This document shows positions 50,681-59,953 of a stretch of DNA of 64,000 nt, piece by piece. The stretch's first letter is position 1; each line of letters begins with the position of its first letter. The notes beneath the pieces were generated by a model that saw only the letters and a list, made by a program, of their open reading frames with translations, searched no databases and was not told the origin of the DNA. Both the position numbers and the translations under genes were made by a program. The stretch is from Chloroflexota bacterium (GTDB lineage Bacteria; Chloroflexota; Anaerolineae; Anaerolineales; Villigracilaceae), in contig JAKOVF010000200.1 in the NCBI GenBank assembly GCA_029782225.1, forward strand, positions 1 through 64,000, in the 5' to 3' direction.

Positions 50681-53600
50681 TCACGGCATTACTTCGTAAA
50701 TCACAGTATTCCCATCATGATAGACCGAGTGCCAGTACTTCCCATTGTACTGCTCGAACTTGGCGAGGCCGTCCACGCCATCCACGGGCGGATAGAGGTT
50801 GTGTTCCAACTGGCCCACGATTATATATTTCACCTGATATTTCTTCAGGAAATCACGTGCGGCATTGATATCGGGGGTAGTGTAAAAGGAACCAATTTCC
50901 AGCACCCGATTTTCCACTGTGGTGGAGGCGAAGACGCGCTGCTGGCGCTGATGCCAGTTCCAGCCAACCACGCCGGGCAGGCCCGTGTAAATGGTGAAGC
51001 GCGTGCACCAGCGATATTCCGAGCAATTGGCCTCGACGATGACCGGTGATCCCTGCACGTTATCCTGCATCCAGCGGATGGCGCGATAGTCTTCGCTCAG
51101 ATCCATGTTACCGCCATCAAAGAATTGGGCATAGTCCATGTACGTCATGCTATCGAGCGTATGCGGTGCATTCGGGGCCATGCGGTCTTTGACCTTGTCC
51201 GTGGTGGCCGTGACCGTGAACATGAACACACCGATCAACAGGAAAGACAGCCCAACCTGGAACGTGTTACGCCAGCGAGGAAGCCACTGCGGGAAGGCAT
51301 ACAACAGCCAGCCTAAGGCCGCCGCGGAACTGACCGCCAGCAGCGACCACGCTTGTATGTAGAGTTTGAAGACCGTGTTCATACGGCCAATGTCGCCTGC
51401 CAGCGCGATCTTCTCAACCGCTAACGTAAGCGTCAGCGCAGTACCGATCATGAGCAGCACCCCTCGCTTAACGCCCGGTTGTCCCGGCCGCAGCATGAGG
51501 ACCGCCGCCCAGGCCGCCAGAGGTAAAGCAAGCCAGCCAATACTGATCCCCTCGATCGCGAAGAAAAGAAGCAAAGCGAGGATGAGCGCCAGTCCAAGCT
51601 CGATTACGATCATGTAAGGCCGCAATTTGTTGAGGGCCGAGACTGGCGTAGCCGCCATCCATTCACGCGTCTCCCACGTCATCCAGGACACAATGATAAA
51701 GAGGAACAAACCCCAGTGCGTGAGGTAGGACCAGAACGGCGTATATGGACCGATCCAGAAATTGATCGAGTTGTAGGCCTGGCTGAACCAATGTGTGAAT
51801 GGAGCGTAGAAGATCGCACCGAGCGCGTAAAGCAGGATTGCTGAGCCAATTGCGAACAGGGCGCGTCCCAACCACTCGGACAGGCCGAAACGCCCATTCC
51901 ACTCGAAGTGACGCAGAATGGTGTAGATCATAGCGAGCGCGGCCAGGGGGAAATATGTGTATAAATCCCAGGTGTTCATCGGCTTGAGAGCGCCGATGGC
52001 AAGGCCGCCGATCAGGAACGCGGCAACCCATTCTGCTGCATTCATTCGTGCCCGTGCTTTCAAAAACGAAACTGTCCACGCCATGATGAGCAGGGTAACC
52101 GGTAATACGATCATGTGCGCATGCAAATCGCTGTAGAGAAAAGTGAACAGCGGGAATTCTGTGATCTCATTGCCCGGCCCTGGCGGCATCACGCGGCTCG
52201 GGTCCCAGTACCATTCACCCTGTCCAATGGGAAGCGGCATATTGCCAAACGACATCGCGAACCCTTTGAGCGCCCAGGCCCATCTTTGTATGATGGTCGC
52301 ACCGGTGATCACTCCCCCCGGCGCGGCCATGCGCTGGAACGCCTGGAACACCATTTGCACTGTTCCAAGGTTCCCGATCAAGATCATCAGCGTGGCCGCG
52401 GCAAGACCGGCCACCAACCGACCATCGACGATAGACGATTGACCGCCATGGTCTGTGGTCTGTGGTCCACCGTCCAACAAATTCCATCCCACCGTAAAAG
52501 CGCCCGCAGCGACCATCGCGAACAGTGTTGGCAAAATAAAGTTGTAAGCAATCGACGGCACAATGCCGAGCAGCTTGACCGGCGTACCCACCAACACAAA
52601 CCCGTAATAATAGTAGTTGATGTAACCGCCCGCAAACCATGGGTCATAGGGCGGGAAACTGGTGCTCTTCAATATCGCGTTGAAGTAGGAAAAGTCCATC
52701 GGCCGCTCGCCGCCCTTCGAGGGATGCCACAGGTCCGAGTTGCCGAGGCGGATGAGCAGGTCAAAGAGGAAAAACGAGACGAAGATTCCCTCTGCAAACA
52801 GGAAGAATCTGCGATGGGTCTGCCATTCCTCTTTGAGCTGGTCTCTGCGCATCCAGCCCAGGCTGAGACCTGCTGCCACGATCAAACCCAGCGCGGCCCC
52901 GATTGTGACGCGTGTATATGGCACACCAAATGAACCAGCCATCCATGAAATCCACGCCAGCAGGAGAAGCCCCAGGGCGCGGCTGATCGGGTATCCGTAC
53001 AGCCCAAGTCCTGGAAATGCCAGCCTGACAATTGGATAAACAACAAGCCCTAACAGGAAGATAAATACATACCAGACGATCAAGCCCACAAACGGATATT
53101 TATTCTGTATCCATTCATAGTTGAACAACTGCGACCAGGTCCCGCCGGCGCGCTCCTGCGTGAGACGAGTGAGAGGCAGCATCAAATCCTTGTAGCTGCT
53201 GAATTGACGCGGCAAAAGGTGAACAGCTTGAGTCGTATCCACGCTGCCAAGGATGGCACGGACCTTGTCCGCGTCAAAGTTCTCGCTCTTCTTAAAGATC
53301 AGCACCTTCGGATGATCGTAGAAAGTGAAGGCTTCCTCGGCGCGCTGGTCGTTGATCACGACAGGACCGAACGTAGGATAGTCCTCGAACACAGCCACCA
53401 GGTCAAAGCCGAGATTACCTTTATATTGACCGGGCTTCGCCAGCCGGTAGCATTCGATGATCTCCTGTTGTGGCGGGCAGCCGATTAATTCCCGGTAATA
53501 CAAGGTTGTCAGCGGATAGCGCTCCGGTACGCGCGTGATCTGCCCGTATTGATGATTGGTCGGGATAAAGATGTAATCCGTCTGGCTCAGCACATCCATG

Positions 53601-55672
53601 AAACGCGTGAGCTTGTCCGGGTTGTCATCCCAGTAAACCTGAAAGATGAGGTCACCGCGATATAAACCGCCGAAGGCATCGAACCCATCCACACGGAATG
53701 GCAGGCTCCAGTCGTAGTCTGTCTCGTTGGCGATGGCCGCACCGGTCAGGGTCAGGTTCTCGCCAAGCGTCTCGATGGTCAGGCTGTAGAGTACATCTTT
53801 TTTGACCGGGACAGGCCTGTCAAACGTGAAAGAGACGGTTGGGCCGCGCGGATCTTTCGACGCAGCAGCATCCACCACAGCCGAGGCGCGCGCCAGCACG
53901 GTGTTAGGATCCGCTGTCGAAACGAGAGACAGGTTGACGCTCGCGGGAGAAGCGGATGCTTCCAGCGCGTGAGCAAACGTGATGCCGGTCAACGTCCCAT
54001 CAGATTCGGGAACAAAGTTCGTGGGATATGGAGTCCCGGCCTGGATGCTCGCGCCGAGAGGGAAAGGCAGCGGCTGGCTGTAGCTGCTGACCCCATCTTC
54101 GTTCGTAGAAATCTGGAGGTTGATCGGCCCCGGCACGTTGGCATAGATCCAACGCGAGGCCGCCATGCGCGGTTCCGGCCGCAGGTAGATACTTTGAAAA
54201 GCAAAAGCCCAGCCCGCGGTCAGCACGACGACGATGATACCTGCAATCCCGGCAACAATGGACCACGGACGGCTGACCATGGTCCGCTGTCCATCGTCTG
54301 ACGTCTTCTTGAATTTTGGCCCTTCAATGATCACCCAGGCGGCCATCATCGCCAGCAATGGATAGACTGGCAGTTGATAGCGCATGGTCGGGTTGAATTG
54401 GAGGGACTGCCAGCCGAAGTAAAAAGCCGTCCAGCCCCACAGCAAAAGGTGACGCCACTCCCCACGCAGGATGCGCCAGCCCATCAGCAGGAAACCGATC
54501 CATGCCAGGATGCCAAGCGGAAGTCCCAGCCCCCAGACAGTTAGATTCTCAAAGGAGTACAAGTGCGAACGGCGCGCCCACTGCAGGTTCCAAGGCAGGT
54601 CAGCCTCGCCGGTGGCTTGAGTGCGTTGTTCCTGAATATTGGCGATCCACTGCGGATTGAGCGAAAAAAGGCCCTGAAAAGCATAAGGTTGGAAAATGCG
54701 AAAGGAGATGATGGTTGCGAGGCCGCCGGCGATGAGGAAGGCGACGATCTGCAACCAATAATTATCGACGACGGACCACTGACCACCGACGAGGTTGTTG
54801 TCCGTCGTCCGTGGTCGGTGGTCGGTGGACAGATATCTCACCCCGAACGCGGCCGGCAACAAGAGCGCCAGCACCGCGGCATTGATCTTGGAGGCCATCG
54901 CCATGCCCAACGAAACACCGAACGCGATGCTGAGGAGAAATAAGGGATGAGTAACAAGTGCGAAGTAATGGGTGACCGAAGCTTGTGACTCTTTTCTCGT
55001 TTCTTTTACATCATCGCCTTCGGCTTTCAAATCAATACTCATCTCCCCCAACTCGGACCTTGTTACTTGTTTCTCTTTTTCCTTCCACATCACAATTTCC
55101 ACTGCGAACCAGATTGCCAGAAACATGAACATGTTCACAAACAGGTCCACAGTAAAGAAATGGGACTGCTGGATCTGCATCACGGCCAGCGAGGAAAAAA
55201 GCGCAGCCAGTACGCCCACGCGCCTTCCATACATGCGCGAGGCAAAAAGATAGAGGAAGAAGATGGAAAAGAGATCTGCCAGTGCGGAGAATTGGCGGCT
55301 GAAGAATTTCAATTCCGCCAGATCGGTAGTGTGGGTCAGTTCCGCAGCGTAACGGACAATGAAAAGCGGGAGATCACCATAGACATAAGTTGCATTTCCG
55401 CGGTTGTAGGGATTGAGAGTGGATTTTGCGCCGTCGAAGACTTCTCCTAGCGTCAGCCAGCGCTGCTGACTCTCCGGGCAGGCATCGATCGGGATCTTTG
55501 GATCAATGCAGGTGTGTGCGCGCAGATTCTCCAACACGCCGCTGAGGAATAACTCATCCGGATGCTGGTGATATCCTTCGCCCCAATTTACGCCGGTCAG
55601 GCGCAGCGCTGCGGCAACAAGCAAGACAAGAATAAAGAGGAAGTCATAAATCCACGCACGTTTTTCCGTCAT
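50681..55672 (-). CDS. Giant fusion: GT39-like half plus DUF2298 (YYY) half
   Basis: 1663 residues. The first ~860 residues begin RLTGVNWGEGYHQHPDELFL like a PMT-type glycosyltransferase, with membrane helices and a soluble beta-rich part at about 505-840. The rest repeats the DUF2298 layout: membrane region, DPWFAGGYINYYYYGFVLVG near 1030, then a soluble tail ending GNTVIYEVMP, very close in form to the 838-residue protein. Repeat-derived in-frame segments lie near residues 197-247, 282-304, 457-475 and 1068-1088. The start overlaps the previous stop as TAATG. A donor-using enzyme fused to its transport partner is a reasonable hypothesis. Confidence 0.85.
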   Translation of the reverse strand: MTEKRAWIYDFLFILVLLVAAALRLTGVNWGEGYHQHPDELFLSGVLENLRAHTCIDPKIPIDACPESQQRWLTLGEVFDGAKSTLNPYNRGNATYVYGDLPLFIVRYAAELTHTTDLAELKFFSRQFSALADLFSIFFLYLFASRMYGRRVGVLAALFSSLAVMQIQQSHFFTVDLFVNMFMFLAIWFAVEIVMWKEKEKQVTRSELGEMSIDLKAEGDDVKETRKESQASVTHYFALVTHPLFLLSIAFGVSLGMAMASKINAAVLALLLPAAFGVRYLSTDHRPRTTDNNLVGGQWSVVDNYWLQIVAFLIAGGLATIISFRIFQPYAFQGLFSLNPQWIANIQEQRTQATGEADLPWNLQWARRSHLYSFENLTVWGLGLPLGILAWIGFLLMGWRILRGEWRHLLLWGWTAFYFGWQSLQFNPTMRYQLPVYPLLAMMAAWVIIEGPKFKKTSDDGQRTMVSRPWSIVAGIAGIIVVVLTAGWAFAFQSIYLRPEPRMAASRWIYANVPGPINLQISTNEDGVSSYSQPLPFPLGASIQAGTPYPTNFVPESDGTLTGITFAHALEASASPASVNLSLVSTADPNTVLARASAVVDAAASKDPRGPTVSFTFDRPVPVKKDVLYSLTIETLGENLTLTGAAIANETDYDWSLPFRVDGFDAFGGLYRGDLIFQVYWDDNPDKLTRFMDVLSQTDYIFIPTNHQYGQITRVPERYPLTTLYYRELIGCPPQQEIIECYRLAKPGQYKGNLGFDLVAVFEDYPTFGPVVINDQRAEEAFTFYDHPKVLIFKKSENFDADKVRAILGSVDTTQAVHLLPRQFSSYKDLMLPLTRLTQERAGGTWSQLFNYEWIQNKYPFVGLIVWYVFIFLLGLVVYPIVRLAFPGLGLYGYPISRALGLLLLAWISWMAGSFGVPYTRVTIGAALGLIVAAGLSLGWMRRDQLKEEWQTHRRFFLFAEGIFVSFFLFDLLIRLGNSDLWHPSKGGERPMDFSYFNAILKSTSFPPYDPWFAGGYINYYYYGFVLVGTPVKLLGIVPSIAYNFILPTLFAMVAAGAFTVGWNLLDGGPQTTDHGGQSSIVDGRLVAGLAAATLMILIGNLGTVQMVFQAFQRMAAPGGVITGATIIQRWAWALKGFAMSFGNMPLPIGQGEWYWDPSRVMPPGPGNEITEFPLFTFLYSDLHAHMIVLPVTLLIMAWTVSFLKARARMNAAEWVAAFLIGGLAIGALKPMNTWDLYTYFPLAALAMIYTILRHFEWNGRFGLSEWLGRALFAIGSAILLYALGAIFYAPFTHWFSQAYNSINFWIGPYTPFWSYLTHWGLFLFIIVSWMTWETREWMAATPVSALNKLRPYMIVIELGLALILALLLFFAIEGISIGWLALPLAAWAAVLMLRPGQPGVKRGVLLMIGTALTLTLAVEKIALAGDIGRMNTVFKLYIQAWSLLAVSSAAALGWLLYAFPQWLPRWRNTFQVGLSFLLIGVFMFTVTATTDKVKDRMAPNAPHTLDSMTYMDYAQFFDGGNMDLSEDYRAIRWMQDNVQGSPVIVEANCSEYRWCTRFTIYTGLPGVVGWNWHQRQQRVFASTTVENRVLEIGSFYTTPDINAARDFLKKYQVKYIIVGQLEHNLYPPVDGVDGLAKFEQYNGKYWHSVYHDGNTVIYEVMP
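52421..52475. repeat. Coding-embedded GACCACGGACC repeat in giant gene (a)
   Basis: GACGATTGACCGCCATGGTC and GTCTGTGGTCCACCGTCC. In frame as LDGGPQTTDHGGQSSIVDGR. Confidence 0.8.
54256..54305. repeat. Coding-embedded GACCACGGACC repeat in giant gene (b)
   Basis: ATGGACCACGGACGGCTGAC and ATGGTCCGCTGTCCATCGTC. In frame as DDGQRTMVSRPWSIVAG. Confidence 0.8.
54764..54831. repeat. Coding-embedded GACCACGGACC repeat in giant gene (c)
   Basis: GACGACGGACCACTGACCAC and GTCCGTCGTCCGTGGTCGGT. In frame as STDHRPRTTDNNLVGGQWSV. Confidence 0.85.
54941..55080. repeat. Coding-embedded GAGTAAC-type repeat in giant gene
   Basis: AGTAACAAGTGCGAAGTAAT on one side and TTGTTACTTGTTTCTC on the other. Translates in frame into a charged loop of about 50 residues between two helices. 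Similar to the repeat at 10580-10676. Confidence 0.6.
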
Positions 55673-57717
55673 TACTTCTCCACAAACAATACCATAAAGT
55701 CTTTCCCTGGCGTCAGCAAAGTATAGCGGCTTAACTCACCATTCGGGTAGAGGTCTTTAAGAGCATTCTCAGTTTCGGTATCCTGCGTGCTAAAAATGAA
55801 CAACTTCGGCCCGGAAATCTTCTTTGTGTCTGCGAAATGGTCCGGCCACAGCGCGAAGTCACGGTCGGGGATCCCGATCCACATGCCCGGCAGGCGCGTG
55901 TCCACCCACTGCCAGTACGGGACGATCCAGACCGTGTCCGTTTCGCCGTATTTCGTTCGGAACTCTGCGATGATGCTCCCCATTTCGGATGTGTTCCACA
56001 CGCCTCGTAAATAATTCTCGTTGAATTGACGAAAGACCAGGTCGTAGTTTTGAAAAGCGGACGCGGCCAGCAGAATCCCTGCGAATCCATAGCCGACGAG
56101 AATCTGCTTCGTTTCCGCCCCTTCGACTGCGCTGCCGCTCCGCTCAGGACGGGTGAAAGCTGATATCAATCCATCGAGAGCCGCGGCGCTGACAAGAGCC
56201 ACCGTCACGGCTGCGCCGCCCGCGCGGTTGAGCGCGGGGTTCTCCGCCGGGAAGGCCAGCGAAAGCACGGACGGCATGATCAGGAAGGGAATGGAAACCA
56301 GCAGAAAGAGATCGCGCCAGTCACGGCCGCGAATGTAGCGTACAGCAACGAGAACAATTCCAAGAACAAAGAGCGCGCCTGTGACCACATCCAGCGCGGG
56401 CCGGCCGGGTAGTGAATTGACCCAGATGCTGCCGTTGTCCCAGTTGAACATTAGCAGTCCATTGCGCAGATTGGAGAGAAAGACCGGCCAGAGGGAGATC
56501 GGCGAACCCGTTTCCACGCTTCCCAGACGGGAGAGGGCACGGAAGGAAAATCTGTCGTAATGGTCGAGCGCGTAACGCAAGAGCGGGAGAAAGACAAAGA
56601 GTGAGACGATGGCAACGAGTCCCAGCCACCAGATGGCCTGGCGCCGCGCCCCAATGGATTGTGAGTGCATGATGTACAAGGCGAACGCGATCACGACCAG
56701 AAACGGAACAATTCGGAATGGACTGTAACCGTGCAAACCAAGTCCCAGAAAGAGGCCGCAGAGGAGGAAGTCATTCCGGGAGCGCGTCCGCAGGCCGCGG
56801 GTCAGGAAAAGAAGCGTGGGTGCGAGGAAGAGGGGATAAAGCGGGAAGCGCAGTCCCATGCGCGCGATCACGTTCGGCCAGTAGCCAATCCCAAACAGAA
56901 TCATCGCAAAGAGACCTACGCGCGGTGTCGCATATTCCCTGCCAAGCAAATAAACGAAAGGCAGAGTCAAAATGCCGAGCAGGGCCGTGCCAATCTTAAG
57001 GCTGAGGAAGGAAAAACCGGTGTGGAAGATCTGGATAATGAGCCAGGTCCAGTACATCTGGAAGGCTTCGCGGCCCGTATTACGCTCAAAGAAAATTTTG
57101 GTCTGGCCGCGCGAGACATCGTAGACATCGAGGATCTTTTCAGCGTGGTCACTGAAGGGCTGGCCGGGCACGCTGTCAATCTGGTTGAGCCGAAAGAATA
57201 CGACAAAACCAAACGCGGCAACAAGAATCATCAGCGAGATCATGCTGCGAATGCGTTCCTGTTCGTCGCGTATTTGTTTCGGCTTTGGGGTCGGCTTCAA
57301 CCACAACGCATAGATCAGAAGGCCAAGGGCAATGAGCCAGAGCGTGAGGTTTACGAGGGTGAACTTATCTCCGCCGAATTGCCAGAAGGCGGCGAGAAAG
57401 AAAGGGATGGAAAGCAGAATAGGGAAAACGCGCGCCGCGAACAGGTCAGAATTCTTTTCATGCGAGAGGAGCGCGGGGAGCTGCCATTCATGCACGAAGC
57501 TGGCCCACAAAGCGAATCCCGCTGCAAGGATATACAGTGGGATGGCAACAAGATAGTCACGCTTCGGCGGTTCGAGCAGGAATTGGGCAGAAACGGCAAA
57601 ACCAAGTGCGAGCACAGACCGCCACGGAAAAACGCCCTCACCCTTACCCTCTCCAGTGGGAAAAGAGTCAGGGCTGAGGGCGCGTGACTTTTGCGGAGCA
57701 GGCTGTGCATTGCTCAT
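55672..57717 (-). CDS. GT39-like membrane glycosyltransferase, tandem copy 2
   Basis: About 681 residues from the ATG complementary to 57715-57717; a TTG at 57741 overlaps the upstream stop (TTGA) and is possible. About 12 helices. The acidic catalytic-type loop is SDHAEKILDVYDVSRGQTKI, followed by FFERNTGREAFQMYW, and the C-terminus is soluble. Clearly paralogous to the next gene upstream. Two repeat-derived inserts are in frame: near the N-terminus (RALSPDSFPTGEGKGEGVFP) and near residue 535 (RPERSGSAVEGAE). Part of an envelope glycan pathway; sugar unknown. Confidence 0.85.
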   Translation of the reverse strand: MSNAQPAPQKSRALSPDSFPTGEGKGEGVFPWRSVLALGFAVSAQFLLEPPKRDYLVAIPLYILAAGFALWASFVHEWQLPALLSHEKNSDLFAARVFPILLSIPFFLAAFWQFGGDKFTLVNLTLWLIALGLLIYALWLKPTPKPKQIRDEQERIRSMISLMILVAAFGFVVFFRLNQIDSVPGQPFSDHAEKILDVYDVSRGQTKIFFERNTGREAFQMYWTWLIIQIFHTGFSFLSLKIGTALLGILTLPFVYLLGREYATPRVGLFAMILFGIGYWPNVIARMGLRFPLYPLFLAPTLLFLTRGLRTRSRNDFLLCGLFLGLGLHGYSPFRIVPFLVVIAFALYIMHSQSIGARRQAIWWLGLVAIVSLFVFLPLLRYALDHYDRFSFRALSRLGSVETGSPISLWPVFLSNLRNGLLMFNWDNGSIWVNSLPGRPALDVVTGALFVLGIVLVAVRYIRGRDWRDLFLLVSIPFLIMPSVLSLAFPAENPALNRAGGAAVTVALVSAAALDGLISAFTRPERSGSAVEGAETKQILVGYGFAGILLAASAFQNYDLVFRQFNENYLRGVWNTSEMGSIIAEFRTKYGETDTVWIVPYWQWVDTRLPGMWIGIPDRDFALWPDHFADTKKISGPKLFIFSTQDTETENALKDLYPNGELSRYTLLTPGKDFMVLFVEK
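56116..56152. repeat. Coding-embedded CGTCCTGAGCGG repeat
   Basis: CCCGTCCTGAGCGGAGCGGC on the minus strand continues to GCAGTCGAAGGGGCGG. Encodes RPERSGSAVEGAE in a loop. The paralogue at 57738-59933 has an unrelated sequence at the same site. Confidence 0.85.
57633..57682. repeat. Coding-embedded CCCTCACCC repeat
   Basis: CGCCCTCACCCTTACCCTCT facing CAGGGCTGAGGGCG. Encodes LSPDSFPTGEGKGEG in the N-terminal tail before the first helix. Same family as 15103-15174. Confidence 0.85.
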
Positions 57718-57737
57718 TCTTTTATGCCTGCACGGAA

Positions 57738-59933
57738 TCAAGGGATCACGGTTGCTGCATTGGCTGCCGGGACATAGAAGAGATAGAAATTAAGTTGCTG
57801 GCCTCGCTCCGAATGGAACACGCTCAGGATGCCCTGAGGATAAAGTGCTTTGAGCGCGTCGAGCGTGGGTGTATCTTCGAGTCGGAACATGAACAGTTTG
57901 GTGGCCGGAATAGAGACCGTATTTTCCAGTTGTTCAGGACGAATAGCCATGTCACCCCGTTCGGGAATACCGGCCCACATGGCAGGCAGACGCGTATCCA
58001 CCCAGAATGGATAGGGAATGATCCAGATGTTATCTGCCGATCCCTGCGTCAACTGAAATTCATGGACGATCTCGCCCATCTCGCTCGTGTTCCAGGCTGA
58101 GGCCCTATACTCTTCATAATACTGATGGAAGACCAGGTCATAGTTATGGAACGAAGAGAGCAGCACCAGCCCGATGAGGATGAAGGAGGTAAGGACCGGC
58201 CGCGTCGCGCGGACCTGAACCTGCGATTCACCATCTGGCATTTGTTTCGCCTCTGCATTCGACTCAGGTACGCGTCCCATACCGGTCAGCAGTCCATCGA
58301 GCGCGATGCCCACCAATAAAAAGACCGGGATGATGGCGCCGCCGGTACGGTTCAAGGATGGATTCTCCTGCGGGAATGCCAGCGAAAGGATGGATGGCAT
58401 CAACAGCAATGGAACGAGCAGAATCAGGAACAGGTCACTCCAGCGACGGGATCGCCCGTAGCGAATCAAGACCAGGACAACCCCGATCAAGAACAGTGCG
58501 CCAGAGACTACATCCAGCGCGGGTCGTAGCGGAACCGAATGGACCCAGATCACGCCGTCGCTCCAGTTGAACATCTTCAAAGCATTCCAGATATTCATCG
58601 GCAGCAACTGCCAGAGCGGAGCCGGCAGAGGGTGTTCGATCGAGCTCACGCGTGACAGAGCCCGGAAGCCATAGAGATCCGGGCGTTCCAGGGCAAAGCG
58701 CGCCTGCGGAATATAGATCGTCCAGGCGGTCAGGGCAACCAGTCCAAGCCAGAACAGGGCCTGTTTGCGCTCCAACCCTGAGCGCGCGTGGAACAAATAG
58801 ACAATAAAGCCGATCACCACCACAAACGGTACGATGCGGAAAGGCGTGTACCCATTCAGCCCCAATCCCAGTGAAATGCCAGAGAGGATCAAGTCATTGC
58901 GGTTCTGGCGGCGCAATCCACGAAACATATAATAGAACGTCGGCGCGACGAACAAAGGATAGAACGAAATACGCAGGCCAAAGCGTTCGATCACGTTCGG
59001 CCAATACGCGATGCCGGTGAACAACACAGCCAGTAGACCGATCCTCCTGCCGCCAATTTCCTTTCCAAACAAATAGAGATACGGCAGCATGAGCAGTCCC
59101 CCGATCACCGCCGCGATCTTCAAGGTGATGAAGGAAACTCCTGAGTACCCTGCCTGCAATTCTGCTATCAGAGCCGAGAGATAAACATATAATGGCTCGC
59201 GGCCCGTATTGCGTATGAAGAAGATCGAGTACTTTCCATTGAGGATATCGAATACATCCGCCAGTTTTTCGGCGTGATCGCTGGTCATATCCGGCGCAAT
59301 TTGGCTCAAGCGATACAGGCGGAAGAACAACGTTAGAGCAACGACTGCCAGGATCAACAGGGTCCAGCGCGTGATGCGGACATCCCAGGCGGGACGCGCA
59401 AGAAATCTCTTTGTGCGGCTCCACAGAGATTCGGAGGAAGCATCCGGCAGCCAGAATGCACGTAAATGAAAAAAGATCGTCAATGCCCACAAGATCAGGT
59501 TGAAGGCCGTAAACAGATTGCCCCTCATGTAATAGAAGGTCACTGTACCCAAAATCAATGAAAGGACAAGCGGAATCCAACGCACTGTCAGTGGGTCAGT
59601 CCCGGATTGAAGTTCAGGCTGGGATGAAACCATCCACTCGCCGCGGCGATAAGCAAGGATCAATAGACCCAATGCACAGATATAGAAGACCGTGCCAACC
59701 GCCCAGGTCCGTTCCACGCCAGCCTTGGGCTCAAAGGTCAGTTGGGCAAATAATGCCAGCATCAGCGCCAGGAGCGAAATGAATGGAAAGGACGCGGGAC
59801 GCGCAGGCTTTTCTGTCGCTGTCACCGCTGTTGATTCTGTTTCGGGAGCCGGAATCTCAATCGTTTGCTTCGAGCCTAACCTGAACTTTGATTTGACGTA
59901 ATCGAGGACAGTGGGTTCAACTGGTTCTTTCAT
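57738..59933 (-). CDS. GT39-like membrane glycosyltransferase, tandem copy 1
   Basis: 731 residues. A soluble N-terminal tail of about 50 residues is followed by about 12 helices. The key loop is APDMTSDHAEKLADVFDILN and then FFIRNTGREPLYVYLSA, parallel to copy 2. The loop at about 558-590 (VPESNAEAKQMPDGESQVQV) differs from copy 2, which carries a repeat there. The C-terminal domain ends YLFYVPAANAATVIP. It is a tandem duplicate with likely different donor or acceptor. It starts 20 nt after the methyltransferase gene. Confidence 0.87.
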   Translation of the reverse strand: MKEPVEPTVLDYVKSKFRLGSKQTIEIPAPETESTAVTATEKPARPASFPFISLLALMLALFAQLTFEPKAGVERTWAVGTVFYICALGLLILAYRRGEWMVSSQPELQSGTDPLTVRWIPLVLSLILGTVTFYYMRGNLFTAFNLILWALTIFFHLRAFWLPDASSESLWSRTKRFLARPAWDVRITRWTLLILAVVALTLFFRLYRLSQIAPDMTSDHAEKLADVFDILNGKYSIFFIRNTGREPLYVYLSALIAELQAGYSGVSFITLKIAAVIGGLLMLPYLYLFGKEIGGRRIGLLAVLFTGIAYWPNVIERFGLRISFYPLFVAPTFYYMFRGLRRQNRNDLILSGISLGLGLNGYTPFRIVPFVVVIGFIVYLFHARSGLERKQALFWLGLVALTAWTIYIPQARFALERPDLYGFRALSRVSSIEHPLPAPLWQLLPMNIWNALKMFNWSDGVIWVHSVPLRPALDVVSGALFLIGVVLVLIRYGRSRRWSDLFLILLVPLLLMPSILSLAFPQENPSLNRTGGAIIPVFLLVGIALDGLLTGMGRVPESNAEAKQMPDGESQVQVRATRPVLTSFILIGLVLLSSFHNYDLVFHQYYEEYRASAWNTSEMGEIVHEFQLTQGSADNIWIIPYPFWVDTRLPAMWAGIPERGDMAIRPEQLENTVSIPATKLFMFRLEDTPTLDALKALYPQGILSVFHSERGQQLNFYLFYVPAANAATVIP

Positions 59934-59953
59934 GGTGTCAGCCTGATCTAAAC

